13,362 nt of DNA, taken from the NCBI GenBank assembly GCA_014859805.1, contig JACUTN010000016.1, forward strand, positions 1 through 13,362, given 5' to 3'. Positions 1 through 6,824 of the stretch are shown piece by piece. The translations under genes were made by a program, and so were the position numbers. The stretch's first letter is position 1, and each line of letters begins with the position of its first letter. The DNA comes from Candidatus Bathyarchaeota archaeon. GTDB taxonomy: Archaea; Thermoproteota; Bathyarchaeia; Bathyarchaeales; Bathycorpusculaceae. A model generated the notes under the pieces. It saw nothing but the letters and a program-made list of their open reading frames with translations. It was not told the origin of the DNA and did no database searches.

Positions 1-1161
1 CATCAACACGCAGCAATGAGCCTGCTAAGAGGATACGCAGACGATTTACCACTCCAAGAATGGCTGGAAAAATGGATATGGCCAATAGAAAAACACATGA
101 CACCCCATGACATTTACGTCGGAGCCTTACTAACAGCCACAGAATCCATAATGACCGGAACAACAACAGTCAACACAATGTATCATTACACACCAGAAGA
201 AAATGAAGCAAAAGCATTCGCTGAAACAGGCTTGAGAGGAGTAATAGGCCACGTATGCTTCTCATGGAGAAAAAAAGAAGACAAAAAAGCGTTAAAAGAC
301 TTGGCTAAAAACTGGCACGACAAAGCAAACGGACTAATCCGCGTCAGCGTAGACCCTCACTCGCCCTACACCGTTGACCCAGAATACATGAAGGAACTGA
401 AAGAAATCAAAGAAGAACTAAACCAGAAATACGGCTCAGAAAAAACACCAATAATTTGGCACACACATGTTGCAGAAACCATCGACGAACAAGAAAAAAT
501 CCGAAAAGCCTTCAAGATTAAGTTAAAAAACGGAGTAATGACATACCTAGATTCATTAGGGGTTCTAGACAAACACGTGATTGCAGCACACTGCGTAGCG
601 TTAACGGACAGAGACATGACAATAATGAAACAAAGAAAGGTAAAGGTTTCACACAACCCAATCTCAAACCTTAAACTCGCCTCAGGCATAAGCCCTGTCC
701 CAAAAATGCTCAGAAAAGGCGTAACAGTTTCACTGGGCACAGACAGCCCATGTTCAAACAACACAGCAGACATGTTCGAAACCATGAAAGCAACAGCTCT
801 TCTACATAAAGGCGTAAACAAAAACCCAACACTAACACCTGCAAAACAAGTTTTAGAAATGGCAACCATAGAAGGAGCAAAAGCACTGTCATGGCAAAAC
901 GAAATAGGCTCCATAGAAATTGGCAAAAAAGCAGATTTGGTGATTATAGATTTTAAAAAACCACATCTATGCCCTTTACATAAAGAAGTCAGTCATCTTG
1001 TTTATGCGACAAAAGCGGCGGATGTTGAAACAGTCATTATAAACGGCAAAATCCTCATGCAAAACCGAAAACTTACAGGAATAGACGTGAAGAAAGTTAT
1101 GGAAATGGCGGAAAAAACAAAAACCAATCTTCTAGAACGACTAGCACGTAACATTAAATAG
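1..1161 (+). CDS. dadD: 5'-deoxyadenosine / S-adenosylhomocysteine deaminase family amidohydrolase (5'-truncated by window edge)
   Basis: This is a metal-dependent amidohydrolase of the MtaD/DadD family, which deaminates the adenine of S-adenosylhomocysteine, methylthioadenosine or 5'-deoxyadenosine to the inosine form. The reading frame is open from base 1 and starts with HQH directly before AAMSLLRGYADDLPL, the metal-binding HxH segment of the family, so the ATG at 16 is internal and roughly 55-60 N-terminal residues lie outside the window. Counting from base 16, other expected ligands are visible: HTH-VAET at residues 149-154 with a catalytic-type Glu, H192 in AAHC, and D243 in GTDSPCSNN. 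A C-terminal EIGSIEIGKKADLVIID segment is typical of amidohydrolases. The adenosylhomocysteinase-family gene starts 34 bases downstream, supporting a role in SAH recycling. The exact substrate cannot be read from sequence, so the symbol is tentative. Confidence 0.9.
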   Translation, partial: HQHAAMSLLRGYADDLPLQEWLEKWIWPIEKHMTPHDIYVGALLTATESIMTGTTTVNTMYHYTPEENEAKAFAETGLRGVIGHVCFSWRKKEDKKALKDLAKNWHDKANGLIRVSVDPHSPYTVDPEYMKELKEIKEELNQKYGSEKTPIIWHTHVAETIDEQEKIRKAFKIKLKNGVMTYLDSLGVLDKHVIAAHCVALTDRDMTIMKQRKVKVSHNPISNLKLASGISPVPKMLRKGVTVSLGTDSPCSNNTADMFETMKATALLHKGVNKNPTLTPAKQVLEMATIEGAKALSWQNEIGSIEIGKKADLVIIDFKKPHLCPLHKEVSHLVYATKAADVETVIINGKILMQNRKLTGIDVKKVMEMAEKTKTNLLERLARNIK

Positions 1162-1195
1162 TCCAGATTGCAAATTCCATTAAGGAAGAATTAAA

Positions 1196-2452
1196 ATGGA
1201 AAATTTCAAAGTTAAAAACGAAAGTTTAGCTTCTAAAGGCTTTCTACAAATAGAATGGGCATCAAAGCACATGCCAGTTCTAAATCAAATCAAAAAAAGA
1301 TTCAGCCAAGAAAAACCATTTGAGGGCACAACCTTAGGCGCATGTTTGCACGTGACAAAAGAAACAGCAGTACTCGTTGAAACACTCGTAGCTGGGGGAG
1401 CAAAAGTTGCATTATGCGGCTCCAACCCACTATCCACACAAGACGATGCCGCAGCAGCCCTAGCAGAAAGAGGCGTTCACGTCTATGCTTGGCGAGGACA
1501 AACAAAAGAGGAATACTACTGGTGCGTTGAAAAGGTAATAGATCACAAACCCGAAACAACCTTAGACGACGGTGCCGACCTTGTCAGCACAATCCACAGC
1601 AAAAGGACAGAAGCCTTACAAAACGTTAAAGGCGGGACAGAAGAAACAACAACAGGCGTCTTGCGGTTACGAGCCATGGAAAAAACTGGAACACTCAAAT
1701 ACCCCATAATAGCCGTGAACGACGCTTACACAAAACACTTGTTTGACAACCGCTACGGAACAGGACAAAGCACAATAGATGGAATCCTAAGAGCCACAAA
1801 CATACTTCTAGCAGGCAAAAACTTCGTGGTCTGCGGTTACGGATGGTGTGGAAGAGGCCTGGCAATGAGGGCAAAAGGCATGGGAGCTAACATTATAGTT
1901 ACAGAGGTAAACCCGCTCAGGGCGCTTGAAGCAGCGATGAACGGGTTCCGCGTAATGCCAATAGCCGAAGCATCAACAACAGGCGACATCTTCGTAACAA
2001 CAACTGGTGACATAAACGTCATCAGAAAAGAACACATGCAGAAAATGAAAAACGGAGCAATACTCGCCAACAGCGGACACTTCAACGTAGAAATCGGCAT
2101 AAAAGACTTGGAAGAAATTGCTGTTTCAAAGAGAAACATAAGACAAAACCTGGACGAGTACACGCTCGCAGATGGAAGAAAGATATACCTTCTGGCAGAG
2201 GGTAGACTTGTGAATTTAGCGGCAGCGGAGGGTCATCCTTCAGAGGTTATGGATATGTCCTTTGCAAATCAAGCCCTCAGCGTAGAATACATAGCTAAAA
2301 CCGAGAAGATGCCGCCCAAGGTTTATCCAGTGCCAAAAGAAATAGATGAAACAGTAGCAATATTGAAACTCAACGCAATGAAGATAAAAATAGACGAATT
2401 GACGGATGAACAGAAAAGGTATCTGGCAACTTGGGAAATGGGAACAATATAG
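1196..2452 (+). CDS. ahcY: Adenosylhomocysteinase family protein (S-adenosyl- or S-inosyl-homocysteine hydrolase)
   Basis: A 418-aa NAD-dependent hydrolase splitting the thioether of S-adenosylhomocysteine, or of S-inosylhomocysteine as reported for the Methanocaldococcus homologue, to give homocysteine. Family landmarks in order: LHVTKETAVL near 51-60, STQDDAAAA near 80-88, DDGADL at 124-129, EETTTGV at 149-155, NDAYTK with K180, and FDNRYGTGQS with D184 and N185, matching the catalytic Glu, Lys, Asp and Asn positions. The Rossmann motif GYGWCGRG lies at 214-221. Like other archaeal members, it ends in an EQKRYLATWEMGTI-type tail and lacks the C-terminal YRY of eukaryotic enzymes. ATG 1196 follows an AAGGAAG SD site at 1182-1188. 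The 34-base gap from the deaminase gene and absence of a clear promoter suggest one operon. Confidence 0.95.
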   Translation: MENFKVKNESLASKGFLQIEWASKHMPVLNQIKKRFSQEKPFEGTTLGACLHVTKETAVLVETLVAGGAKVALCGSNPLSTQDDAAAALAERGVHVYAWRGQTKEEYYWCVEKVIDHKPETTLDDGADLVSTIHSKRTEALQNVKGGTEETTTGVLRLRAMEKTGTLKYPIIAVNDAYTKHLFDNRYGTGQSTIDGILRATNILLAGKNFVVCGYGWCGRGLAMRAKGMGANIIVTEVNPLRALEAAMNGFRVMPIAEASTTGDIFVTTTGDINVIRKEHMQKMKNGAILANSGHFNVEIGIKDLEEIAVSKRNIRQNLDEYTLADGRKIYLLAEGRLVNLAAAEGHPSEVMDMSFANQALSVEYIAKTEKMPPKVYPVPKEIDETVAILKLNAMKIKIDELTDEQKRYLATWEMGTI

Positions 2453-2472
2453 CGTCAGTCGAAAACCACGGC

Positions 2473-2485
2473 AAACTTTAAAAGG
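2473..2485 (+). promoter_or_regulatory. Candidate TATA box for the 2525 gene
   Basis: An AACTTTAAAAGG element lies in the 72-base gap after the hydrolase gene. Its distance would place transcription start near 2505, giving a short leader that contains the GGTGATG SD-like site at 2514-2520. Inferred from spacing and composition only. Confidence 0.35.
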
Positions 2486-2524
2486 TGTAAAGGAGTAAAC
2501 ATGGTTTACATATGGTGATGTTAA

Positions 2525-2818
2525 ATGGTAAGTAAAGATCAAGGAATAGGCGGAATAATATTCCTCGCATGCGCGGTGATAGGCATACTATACAGTGTTG
2601 GATTGTTCTATTTTGGAGACCCCTCCAACTGGAGTATCCCATTTTGGCTCGTAACAGTTCCGGTTTTCATAGCTTTCATTGCAGTTATGGGCATAGGTGC
2701 GTGGATAGGCTGGACCATGGCTACAACACCACCACCGAAACCAATAGAAGAAATCACAAGCGAAATAGAAGAGGAAGCGAAAGAAGAGGAAAAACCGGAA
2801 AAGAAGACGGAAAAATAA
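2525..2818 (+). CDS. Small two-helix membrane protein with charged tail, function unknown
   Basis: A 97-aa protein that I do not recognise as a named family. Two hydrophobic segments are visible, about residues 9-29 and 38-65, separated by a short GDPSNWSIP loop. A cytosol-like tail from about 70 onward is dense in Glu and Lys (IEEITSEIEEEAKEEE then Lys-rich). The second helix contains GIGAWIGW. ATG 2525 is chosen because GGTGATG precedes it at 2514-2520. A competing open frame from 2569 overlaps the same DNA, but its product is rich in His, Arg and Cys without membrane character, so it is a shadow. The gene ends 42 bases from the convergent pilin-like gene. Probably a small membrane-associated protein, with no assignable role. 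Confidence 0.75.
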   Translation: MVSKDQGIGGIIFLACAVIGILYSVGLFYFGDPSNWSIPFWLVTVPVFIAFIAVMGIGAWIGWTMATTPPPKPIEEITSEIEEEAKEEEKPEKKTEK

Positions 2819-2860
2819 CAGTTTTAATTTCCAAACTTTATTTCAACCAATTCTATATTT

Positions 2861-3238
2861 TCAATCGTATTTTACGACGGAAACGAGTGGAGAACCCAAT
2901 GATGAAGTAATTTTTAAGGTATAGGTTTCACCTTCTACATAAGCGCCATGCAAGTGGATCGTGCCTACACCGTTTGGTGAAACAAAGACGTTTTCTGTTA
3001 AGCTATACACCTTACCGTTTATGTATACTCCTGTTATTTGGACATCTACTGAGGCAAAATTTCTAACAGAAATGGTTATGCAAGTGCTGTTGATGTTCAC
3101 GCGTTCCAGTTGCAGAGACTGCGTTGGAAAAGCCGTTTTCATTTTTTCTGTAAGAGTGAACATGAACTGGTAGACGAAAAAACCTGCAGTTACGGCTGTA
3201 GCAAAAGTAAGCAGTAATGCTCCTACGGCAAGTTTCAA
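2861..3238 (-). CDS. Archaeal type IV pilin/archaellin-like secreted protein, TTG start
   Basis: A 125-aa protein with an N-terminal hydrophobic segment (residues 4-28, AVGALLLTFATAVTAGFFVY) followed by a beta-rich domain. The segment VRNFASVDVQITGVYINGK, then a PNGVGTI turn and GETYTLKITSSLGS, matches the C-terminal sandwich pattern of small archaeal pilin-like proteins. No clear class III prepilin peptidase site with Glu at +5 is visible, so 'pilin-like' is a fold-level guess. A simple anchored extracellular protein is the alternative. The start is TTG at 3238: GGTGA at 3245-3249 sits six bases upstream, and the ATG at 3251 in another frame gives a short cysteine-rich product. It likely has its own promoter at 3275-3286. 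Confidence 0.65.
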   Translation of the reverse strand: MKLAVGALLLTFATAVTAGFFVYQFMFTLTEKMKTAFPTQSLQLERVNINSTCITISVRNFASVDVQITGVYINGKVYSLTENVFVSPNGVGTIHLHGAYVEGETYTLKITSSLGSPLVSVVKYD

Positions 3239-3241
3239 GTA

Positions 3242-3260
3242 GTTTCACCATTCGTGAAAC
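3242..3260. repeat. 7-bp perfect inverted repeat over the ribosome binding site of the pilin-like gene
   Basis: GTTTCAC (3242-3248) and GTGAAAC (3254-3260) are perfect inverted copies with a five-base gap. On the minus-strand transcript the right half includes the GGTGA SD used by the TTG start at 3238. It also overlaps the predicted transcription start. It could be a hairpin occluding the ribosome site or an operator for a dimeric repressor. It could also be chance. Confidence 0.4.
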
Positions 3261-3274
3261 GAATTATGCCTCTA

Positions 3275-3286
3275 AAATTTATATAG
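3275..3286 (-). promoter_or_regulatory. TATA box for the pilin-like gene
   Basis: On the minus strand this reads CTATATAAATTT, a strong archaeal TATA element. About 25 bases downstream, near 3255, transcription would start, leaving a leader of roughly 17 bases before the TTG start that holds the SD site. Confidence 0.6.
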
Positions 3287-3322
3287 CATTTATGAATTTG
3301 AAATCATGAAGCATGATAAACT

Positions 3323-3631
3323 TCAAATACCAAGCATTTGAAAGGCAAAATTTAAAGCGACGTAAACGACGGCGGAAATGCCAAATGTCACTGCGATTAT
3401 TTTTGGTGAAATGGAAACAAAGGACGTTTCTTCGCCTTTTGGCTGTATTTCATACTCCTTGATTTCATGAGTGACAGCATCAACTCGAACGATGGCCATG
3501 ATTTTTTTCATATCAATTTCAACAATGTAGGCGCCCTCTTCCAATGTGACTCTTTTGGGTTTTACGCCACTCTTGTGTCCAATTCTTTTGAGAAAGCTTG
3601 TTGCAATGGTTGTTACTGTTTCGGCGTTCAA
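3323..3631 (-). CDS. C-terminally anchored small protein, function unknown, start uncertain
   Basis: About 102 aa. Residues 1-65 form a mixed alpha/beta segment (VKPKRVTLEEGAYIVEIDM, then MAIVRVDAVTHEIKEYEI) resembling in outline the small PepSY-like beta hairpin domains. Residues 75-99 (PKIIAVTFGISAVVYVALNFAF) are one transmembrane helix, so the N-terminal domain would be tail-anchored. No family is recognised with certainty. The only conventional start in the frame is TTG 3631, which lacks an SD site. The frame is open without ATG or GTG back to a stop near 3740, encoding a plausible-looking extension (NPRGRRINFPKTQK), so the true N-terminus is unclear. A TTTTAAAT element at about 3735-3745 may be its promoter. 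Confidence 0.6.
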   Translation of the reverse strand: MNAETVTTIATSFLKRIGHKSGVKPKRVTLEEGAYIVEIDMKKIMAIVRVDAVTHEIKEYEIQPKGEETSFVSISPKIIAVTFGISAVVYVALNFAFQMLGI

Positions 3632-3773
3632 TTTTTGTGTCTTAGGGAAGTTGATGCGACGGCCCCGTGGGTTCTTCTCTGCAAAGTTGCTGACAACTAT
3701 GTTGCCCCATATCCGTTTTTTAGAGAGAATCTTTCAGATTTAAAAGGGCATGTGTGTATCATGAATTATCAAC

Positions 3774-4172
3774 TTACCCAGTTACTTTCTTAAGCATACA
3801 TTGTACTATTTTTTCGCAAGTCATACATTCTTCAGGTATCTCTTCCTTTCTTGAACGTTGGCTCAAATATCCAAAATGGTATGGACATTTATTGTCCTTT
3901 AGAGACAGTTGTTCAGCTGGCTTTAATTTTGTGGGTTGTGCAATGGGCTCTTCGATTTTGGCTCTTTTTTTCTTCACTGTTCGCTTTTCCTCTTCAACCT
4001 CGGAATTTGTTTCTATCACTATTTCGGTTAAGCAGTAAGGACATGCAGAGTATGAAGACTCGTTTTTTGAGCTTAAATTTTGAACAATTATTGGATTGGC
4101 AAAAACTCTTTCACACTCTGGGTTTGAACATGTAAAGCTCTGGCTTTTCATTTTCGTCTTTGCCTTTTTCAT
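3774..4172 (-). CDS. Cysteine-rich zinc-binding protein with two metal sites, function unknown
   Basis: A 132-aa protein. The N-terminal module carries C15 and C20 (TCSNPECERVF) and C44 and C47 (CPYCLTEIV), a zinc-ribbon arrangement. A charged linker of about 45 residues, rich in Glu and Lys, follows. The C-terminal module has C96, H99, C116, C119 and C125 (KCPYHFGYLS, then ECMTCEKIVQCM), a second metal-site pattern of the C-x2-H, C-x2-C-x5-C type. I do not know a named role. Nucleic-acid or protein binding is possible. ATG 4172 follows AGAAGGT about eight bases upstream. A TATA element at 4211-4220 fits a short leader, so it is probably transcribed on its own. Confidence 0.75.
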   Translation of the reverse strand: MKKAKTKMKSQSFTCSNPECERVFANPIIVQNLSSKNESSYSACPYCLTEIVIETNSEVEEEKRTVKKKRAKIEEPIAQPTKLKPAEQLSLKDNKCPYHFGYLSQRSRKEEIPEECMTCEKIVQCMLKKVTG

Positions 4173-4210
4173 TTTAGTAAACCTTCTTCTGAGACAATAT
4201 CAGAATCCGA

Positions 4211-4220
4211 GTTTATAGTC
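4211..4220 (-). promoter_or_regulatory. TATA box for the zinc protein gene at 4172
   Basis: Minus-strand GACTATAAAC lies about 40 bases upstream of ATG 4172, which predicts transcription start near 4190 and a leader of under 20 bases with the AGAAGGT site. Confidence 0.45.
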
Positions 4221-4271
4221 TTAATGAAGCCAAAATAAGTATCCTAACTACAATCAAATCGCAAAGTCATG

Positions 4272-4850
4272 TCACTGGGATGCCAGTTTTTTAAGGTCTT
4301 CTTCTCCCTCAGCATAGCCGGAGGCTATTAAGATATCGCCTGCGTCTATTTTTGTGTGGGGTTTAGGTCTTATGTATTTACCTCTTCTTCTTATGGCGAG
4401 AACCCACATGCCAGTTTCTTCTGGAATGTGAACCTCGCGTAAGGTTTTATTTGCAAGCGGAGAGTTTTCAGTCACTTGTACGTAGGTAACGGTTTCTTCA
4501 GCTTCTTCTATGGCGAGTTTTAATACTGGATGTGGCTTTATTCCCCTCAAAACAACTTCAGCTATTTCCGCAGCGGCATCAGCTATTTTTTCAGTAACTA
4601 CCCCCAGTCTTATAAGCCCGAGAAAACTTTTGGCTTCTTCTGGTTTGAAACCGCTTGACAAGACAAGCAACTCAAAATCCGTATGTAATTTGTCCACATG
4701 TTCCTCAAGCTCTTGCACATCTTCAGCTAATTCTTTGCTGTTTAATAGTAATGAGGAGTATGCCATATCCATCATTAACTCGGATGTGTCTTTCAACTCG
4801 ACGAAACGTTCAACAATTTCCTCAAACTTTTTTTGAAGTTTCTGTGACAT
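4272..4850 (-). CDS. PhoU and TrkA_C (RCK_C) domain protein, second of a paralogous pair
   Basis: A 192-aa soluble protein. Residues about 8-105 form a PhoU-like helical bundle with the family pattern MMDMAYSSLLLNSKELAEDVQELEEHVD and later ADAAAEIAEVVLRG. Residues about 115-190 form a TrkA_C/RCK_C domain (NKTLREVHIPEETGMWVLAIRR, then DAGDILIASG), a regulatory small-molecule or nucleotide-binding module of cation channels and transporters. No membrane segment is present, so it would be a cytosolic regulator. ATG 4850 is chosen because GGAGG lies just upstream, inside the end of the previous gene. The longer frame to 4943 only overlaps that gene. It starts one base after its paralogue's stop, so the two are coupled. 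Partner transporter unknown; the MgtE-like gene in this window is a candidate. Confidence 0.9.
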   Translation of the reverse strand: MSQKLQKKFEEIVERFVELKDTSELMMDMAYSSLLLNSKELAEDVQELEEHVDKLHTDFELLVLSSGFKPEEAKSFLGLIRLGVVTEKIADAAAEIAEVVLRGIKPHPVLKLAIEEAEETVTYVQVTENSPLANKTLREVHIPEETGMWVLAIRRRGKYIRPKPHTKIDAGDILIASGYAEGEEDLKKLASQ

Positions 4851-4851
4851 T

Positions 4852-5460
4852 CTAATCCTCCAGTTTCCGCAGTTTTCCTTCCGCAAGTGCTTTGAACTCC
4901 TTGACGCCAGAGGGGGCTCCACGGGCGATGAGAACGTCTCCAATTTTGATGGATTCTGTGTCTTTAGGGTCGATTATCCAGTCTTTGTTTCGGCAGATGG
5001 CGATTATGTCAACGCCCATTCTCGCTGCCAGATCGAGTTCGCCTATTTGTTTGTCGATAAGTATCGAGGCTTTGCTAGCTTTGGCTCTTGTTAGGCGTTC
5101 TTCAACTTTTTCGAAGACTTCGCTTACTATTGGATGTACTCCGATGTTTTGCGTAACTATTGCTGCTATGTCTGCAGCTGCATCTGAGATTTTGTCAGCG
5201 GCGGAGGCAACTTTGGAAACTCCAGCTAACGCCTCAGCGTCGTCAGGGTCTCTCGCAGCTATCATGATTTCCATGTCTAAAAGATAGGTTAATGTGTCAA
5301 CGCGGTTTTCAAGTTCCAAGACATCTTCCGCGAGTTCTTTGTCGTTAAATAACGCGGCTGAATAGGCTAAGTCAATCATCAATTCAGAGAGGTTTTTTAT
5401 TTCTAAAAATAGTTCTCTGACGGATATGGGTTTGTATTCTATCTTTTCTAAGGCGGGCAT
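4852..5460 (-). CDS. PhoU and TrkA_C (RCK_C) domain protein, first of a paralogous pair
   Basis: A 202-aa paralogue of the next gene. The PhoU-like bundle occupies about residues 16-110, with the signature LMIDLAYSAALFNDKELAED and ENRVDTL, then KISDAAADIAAIV. The TrkA_C domain is at about 120-195 (GELDLAARMGVDIIAICR, then IKIGDVLIARG). Proteins with this architecture are often annotated as potassium-channel related, but this one has no pore or membrane helix, so it is a regulator rather than a channel. The best SD-like site (GGAG at 5475-5478) is too far from ATG 5460, suggesting weak initiation or a start close to the transcript end. A TATA element at 5501-5510 is placed for a leader of about 20 bases. 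Confidence 0.9.
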   Translation of the reverse strand: MPALEKIEYKPISVRELFLEIKNLSELMIDLAYSAALFNDKELAEDVLELENRVDTLTYLLDMEIMIAARDPDDAEALAGVSKVASAADKISDAAADIAAIVTQNIGVHPIVSEVFEKVEERLTRAKASKASILIDKQIGELDLAARMGVDIIAICRNKDWIIDPKDTESIKIGDVLIARGAPSGVKEFKALAEGKLRKLED

Positions 5461-5490
5461 ACTTTTTGGGTCGCTCCAACTAATAGAATA

Positions 5491-5580
5491 TTAGGCAAGG
5501 AATATTTTAACTCTATCCCTCAAATCGAGTGTGGTGTTTGCGGCTACTACCAACAAAGCCAACGATACTGTCTCATACAT
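5491..5580 (-). CDS. Candidate 29-aa hydrophobic small ORF directly after TBP
   Basis: ATG 5580 lies one base after the TBP stop and opens a 29-codon frame (MYETVSLALLVVAANTTLDL, then a basic end). It could be translated by re-initiation. Its 3' end overlaps the likely TATA box of the PhoU gene, and only an AAGGT 11 bases upstream resembles an SD site. It may be chance. Confidence 0.2.
   Translation of the reverse strand: MYETVSLALLVVAANTTLDLRDRVKIFLA
5501..5510 (-). promoter_or_regulatory. Candidate TATA box for the PhoU-TrkA_C pair
   Basis: Minus-strand TTAAAATATT, preceded by GAGATAGAG-like purine-rich sequence, lies about 45 bases upstream of ATG 5460. It predicts transcription start near 5480. 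Confidence 0.4.
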
Positions 5581-5581
5581 G

Positions 5582-6142
5582 TTAAACCATGACCTTCATC
5601 TCCTCCAGCCTTCGCCGAAGAATTTCTACAGCTTCATAGACATCCTCCTCCTTCTTCGCGCCCACACAGACAATCTTGCCGGTGGCGAATATCAGAAAAA
5701 CCACCCTAGGGCTTTCCATTCGGTAAATCGCGGCTGGAAACTGCTCCGGCTCATACATGATACTCCCACCCGCGAGCTCGCTCGCCAACTCTTCGAGATC
5801 AACTGGGCCGCCAAGGCTTCCAGAGGCAACAATATTCACAATGTGTACCTCAGGCTTTCCGGTGATGATCATACCAGCAGCTTTCAACTCCTTGACAACC
5901 TTCATAATCGCCCTTCTGGCCTCCCTCTCAGACTTGGCGCCTGTGCAAACCATCCCGCCGCTACTGAAGATGAGGGTGCACGTCTTGGGCCTCTTCAGCC
6001 TAAAGGCGAGTCCAGGGAAAACTTTGGGTCGGTACTTGACGCGTGGAAAAGCCGTAACTATGGCGTCCAAGTCAATGCGGTGTTTGAGGGAGGCTGAGGC
6101 TACCACGTTCTGAATGCGAATTCCCTTCTTCTCAACTTTCAA
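5582..6142 (-). CDS. tbp: TATA-binding protein (TBP), TTG start
   Basis: The general transcription factor that binds archaeal TATA boxes and recruits TFB and RNA polymerase. The 186-aa product has the normal archaeal length and shows two direct repeats of the saddle fold. Repeat one carries IRIQNVVASASLKHRIDL, then FPGLAFRLKRPK and LIFSSGGMVCTGAKSEREA. Repeat two carries VHIVNIVASGSLGGPVDL, then YEPEQFPAAIYRMESP and LIFATGKIVCVGAKKEED. It lacks a long acidic tail. The start is placed at TTG 6142: the preceding in-frame codons to 6259 overlap the TFS-like gene and would give a non-homologous leader, while MKVEKKGIRIQN is a natural TBP N-terminus. GTGGA upstream is a weak SD. It begins 22 bases after the TFS-like stop and is the last confident gene of the cluster. 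Confidence 0.95.
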   Translation of the reverse strand: MKVEKKGIRIQNVVASASLKHRIDLDAIVTAFPRVKYRPKVFPGLAFRLKRPKTCTLIFSSGGMVCTGAKSEREARRAIMKVVKELKAAGMIITGKPEVHIVNIVASGSLGGPVDLEELASELAGGSIMYEPEQFPAAIYRMESPRVVFLIFATGKIVCVGAKKEEDVYEAVEILRRRLEEMKVMV

Positions 6143-6164
6143 GAGGATTCCACAACTACGATGT

Positions 6165-6518
6165 TTAGCTGTATTCTCTGAATGTGTATCCGCATTTTGT
6201 GCATCGGAAAAACTGTGTTGAAGATTCGTCAGCTCCTCTTGTCTGTACTTGCCAAACATACGCTAAATTGTTTCCGCACCTAGGGCATTCAATTTTAATA
6301 GTGGGTAGTGTTCGTAGCTTCTGCTCTTCTCTACCTATTACCGCTACGAGTTTCTGCGGATGGGGCTGTATAATTTTTGCAACCTTTGGTGCGACTTTGT
6401 TGCTTAATGCTTGTTTCTTGTAGCCGCATTTGAGACAGACAAGGATTAACGATATTTTCTTGACGGTTTTTTCCTTCTTTGGCACAAGGCGGGATTCGCA
6501 TTTTGGACAAAATTCCAT
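6165..6518 (-). CDS. tfs: Transcription factor S-like protein (TFS; TFIIS/RPB9-type two zinc ribbons)
   Basis: A 117-aa factor that in archaea rescues backtracked RNA polymerase by stimulating transcript cleavage. The N-terminal ribbon uses C4, C7, C28 and C31. The C-terminal TFIIS-type ribbon uses C78, C81, C106 and C109. The signature QTRGADESSTQFFRCTKCG includes the adjacent acidic pair D97-E98 that reaches the polymerase active site, so cleavage activity is expected. ATG 6518 is chosen because GGAGGAGA lies just upstream; an in-frame extension to 6548 has no such site. It sits between the basic zinc-ribbon gene (72-base gap) and TBP (22-base gap), so two basal transcription factors are probably co-transcribed. 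Some archaea have several TFS paralogues with different roles, so a non-canonical TFS is possible. Confidence 0.93.
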   Translation of the reverse strand: MEFCPKCESRLVPKKEKTVKKISLILVCLKCGYKKQALSNKVAPKVAKIIQPHPQKLVAVIGREEQKLRTLPTIKIECPRCGNNLAYVWQVQTRGADESSTQFFRCTKCGYTFREYS

Positions 6519-6589
6519 GACTTCTCCTCCTATGCTCTTATATTCCACGCCACTGTTTCGATTTACCTAGATTTTTTGATAGTTATGCT

Positions 6590-6811
6590 TCATGCATAAT
6601 TCCTCGGATCAAATTCGAATCCGCAATCCAAGCACCTCGCATTGAAATCCTCTCGAGGCTTAGTGTTCTTTTTGGATGATTGACGTGCACGCTTACCTTT
6701 TTTCCTTGGAAGTTTCTTTCGTTTCCTAACCAACAACTTCTTTTGACTTAGAGACTCGGTTCTGCTCGTTTTGAATTTTGCTCGATGACCACCGCATTTA
6801 GGACATTTCAT
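6590..6811 (-). CDS. Small basic zinc-ribbon protein, function unknown
   Basis: A 73-aa protein with one zinc ribbon split by a long basic insert. C3 and C6 (MKCPKCGGHR) and C60 and C63 (CLDCGFEFDP) form the two knuckles. The intervening residues 24-52 are almost all Lys and Arg (KKLLVRKRKKLPRKKGKRAR), suggesting RNA, ribosome or DNA binding. No named family is recognised. ATG 6811 has GGTGCT at about six bases. It lies 13 bases after the RAM-domain gene and ahead of the TFS-like gene, so it belongs to the same transcription-factor operon, which hints at a role in transcription or translation. Confidence 0.75.
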   Translation of the reverse strand: MKCPKCGGHRAKFKTSRTESLSQKKLLVRKRKKLPRKKGKRARQSSKKNTKPREDFNARCLDCGFEFDPRNYA

Positions 6812-6824
6812 TTTTTAGCACCGA

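Noticed and set aside
366..926. 186-aa open frame on the minus strand inside the deaminase gene
   Set aside because: It is fully antisense to a strongly supported enzyme and its product is Ser/Phe/Cys-rich without domains; a shadow frame.
2569..2910. 113-aa plus-strand frame overlapping the small membrane protein
   Set aside because: No SD site, composition rich in Arg/His/Asn, and it runs through the intergenic region into the convergent gene.
5531..6097. 188-aa plus-strand frame opposite TBP
   Set aside because: It is antisense to TBP, whose two repeats are unmistakable; no TATA, SD or motif supports the plus frame.
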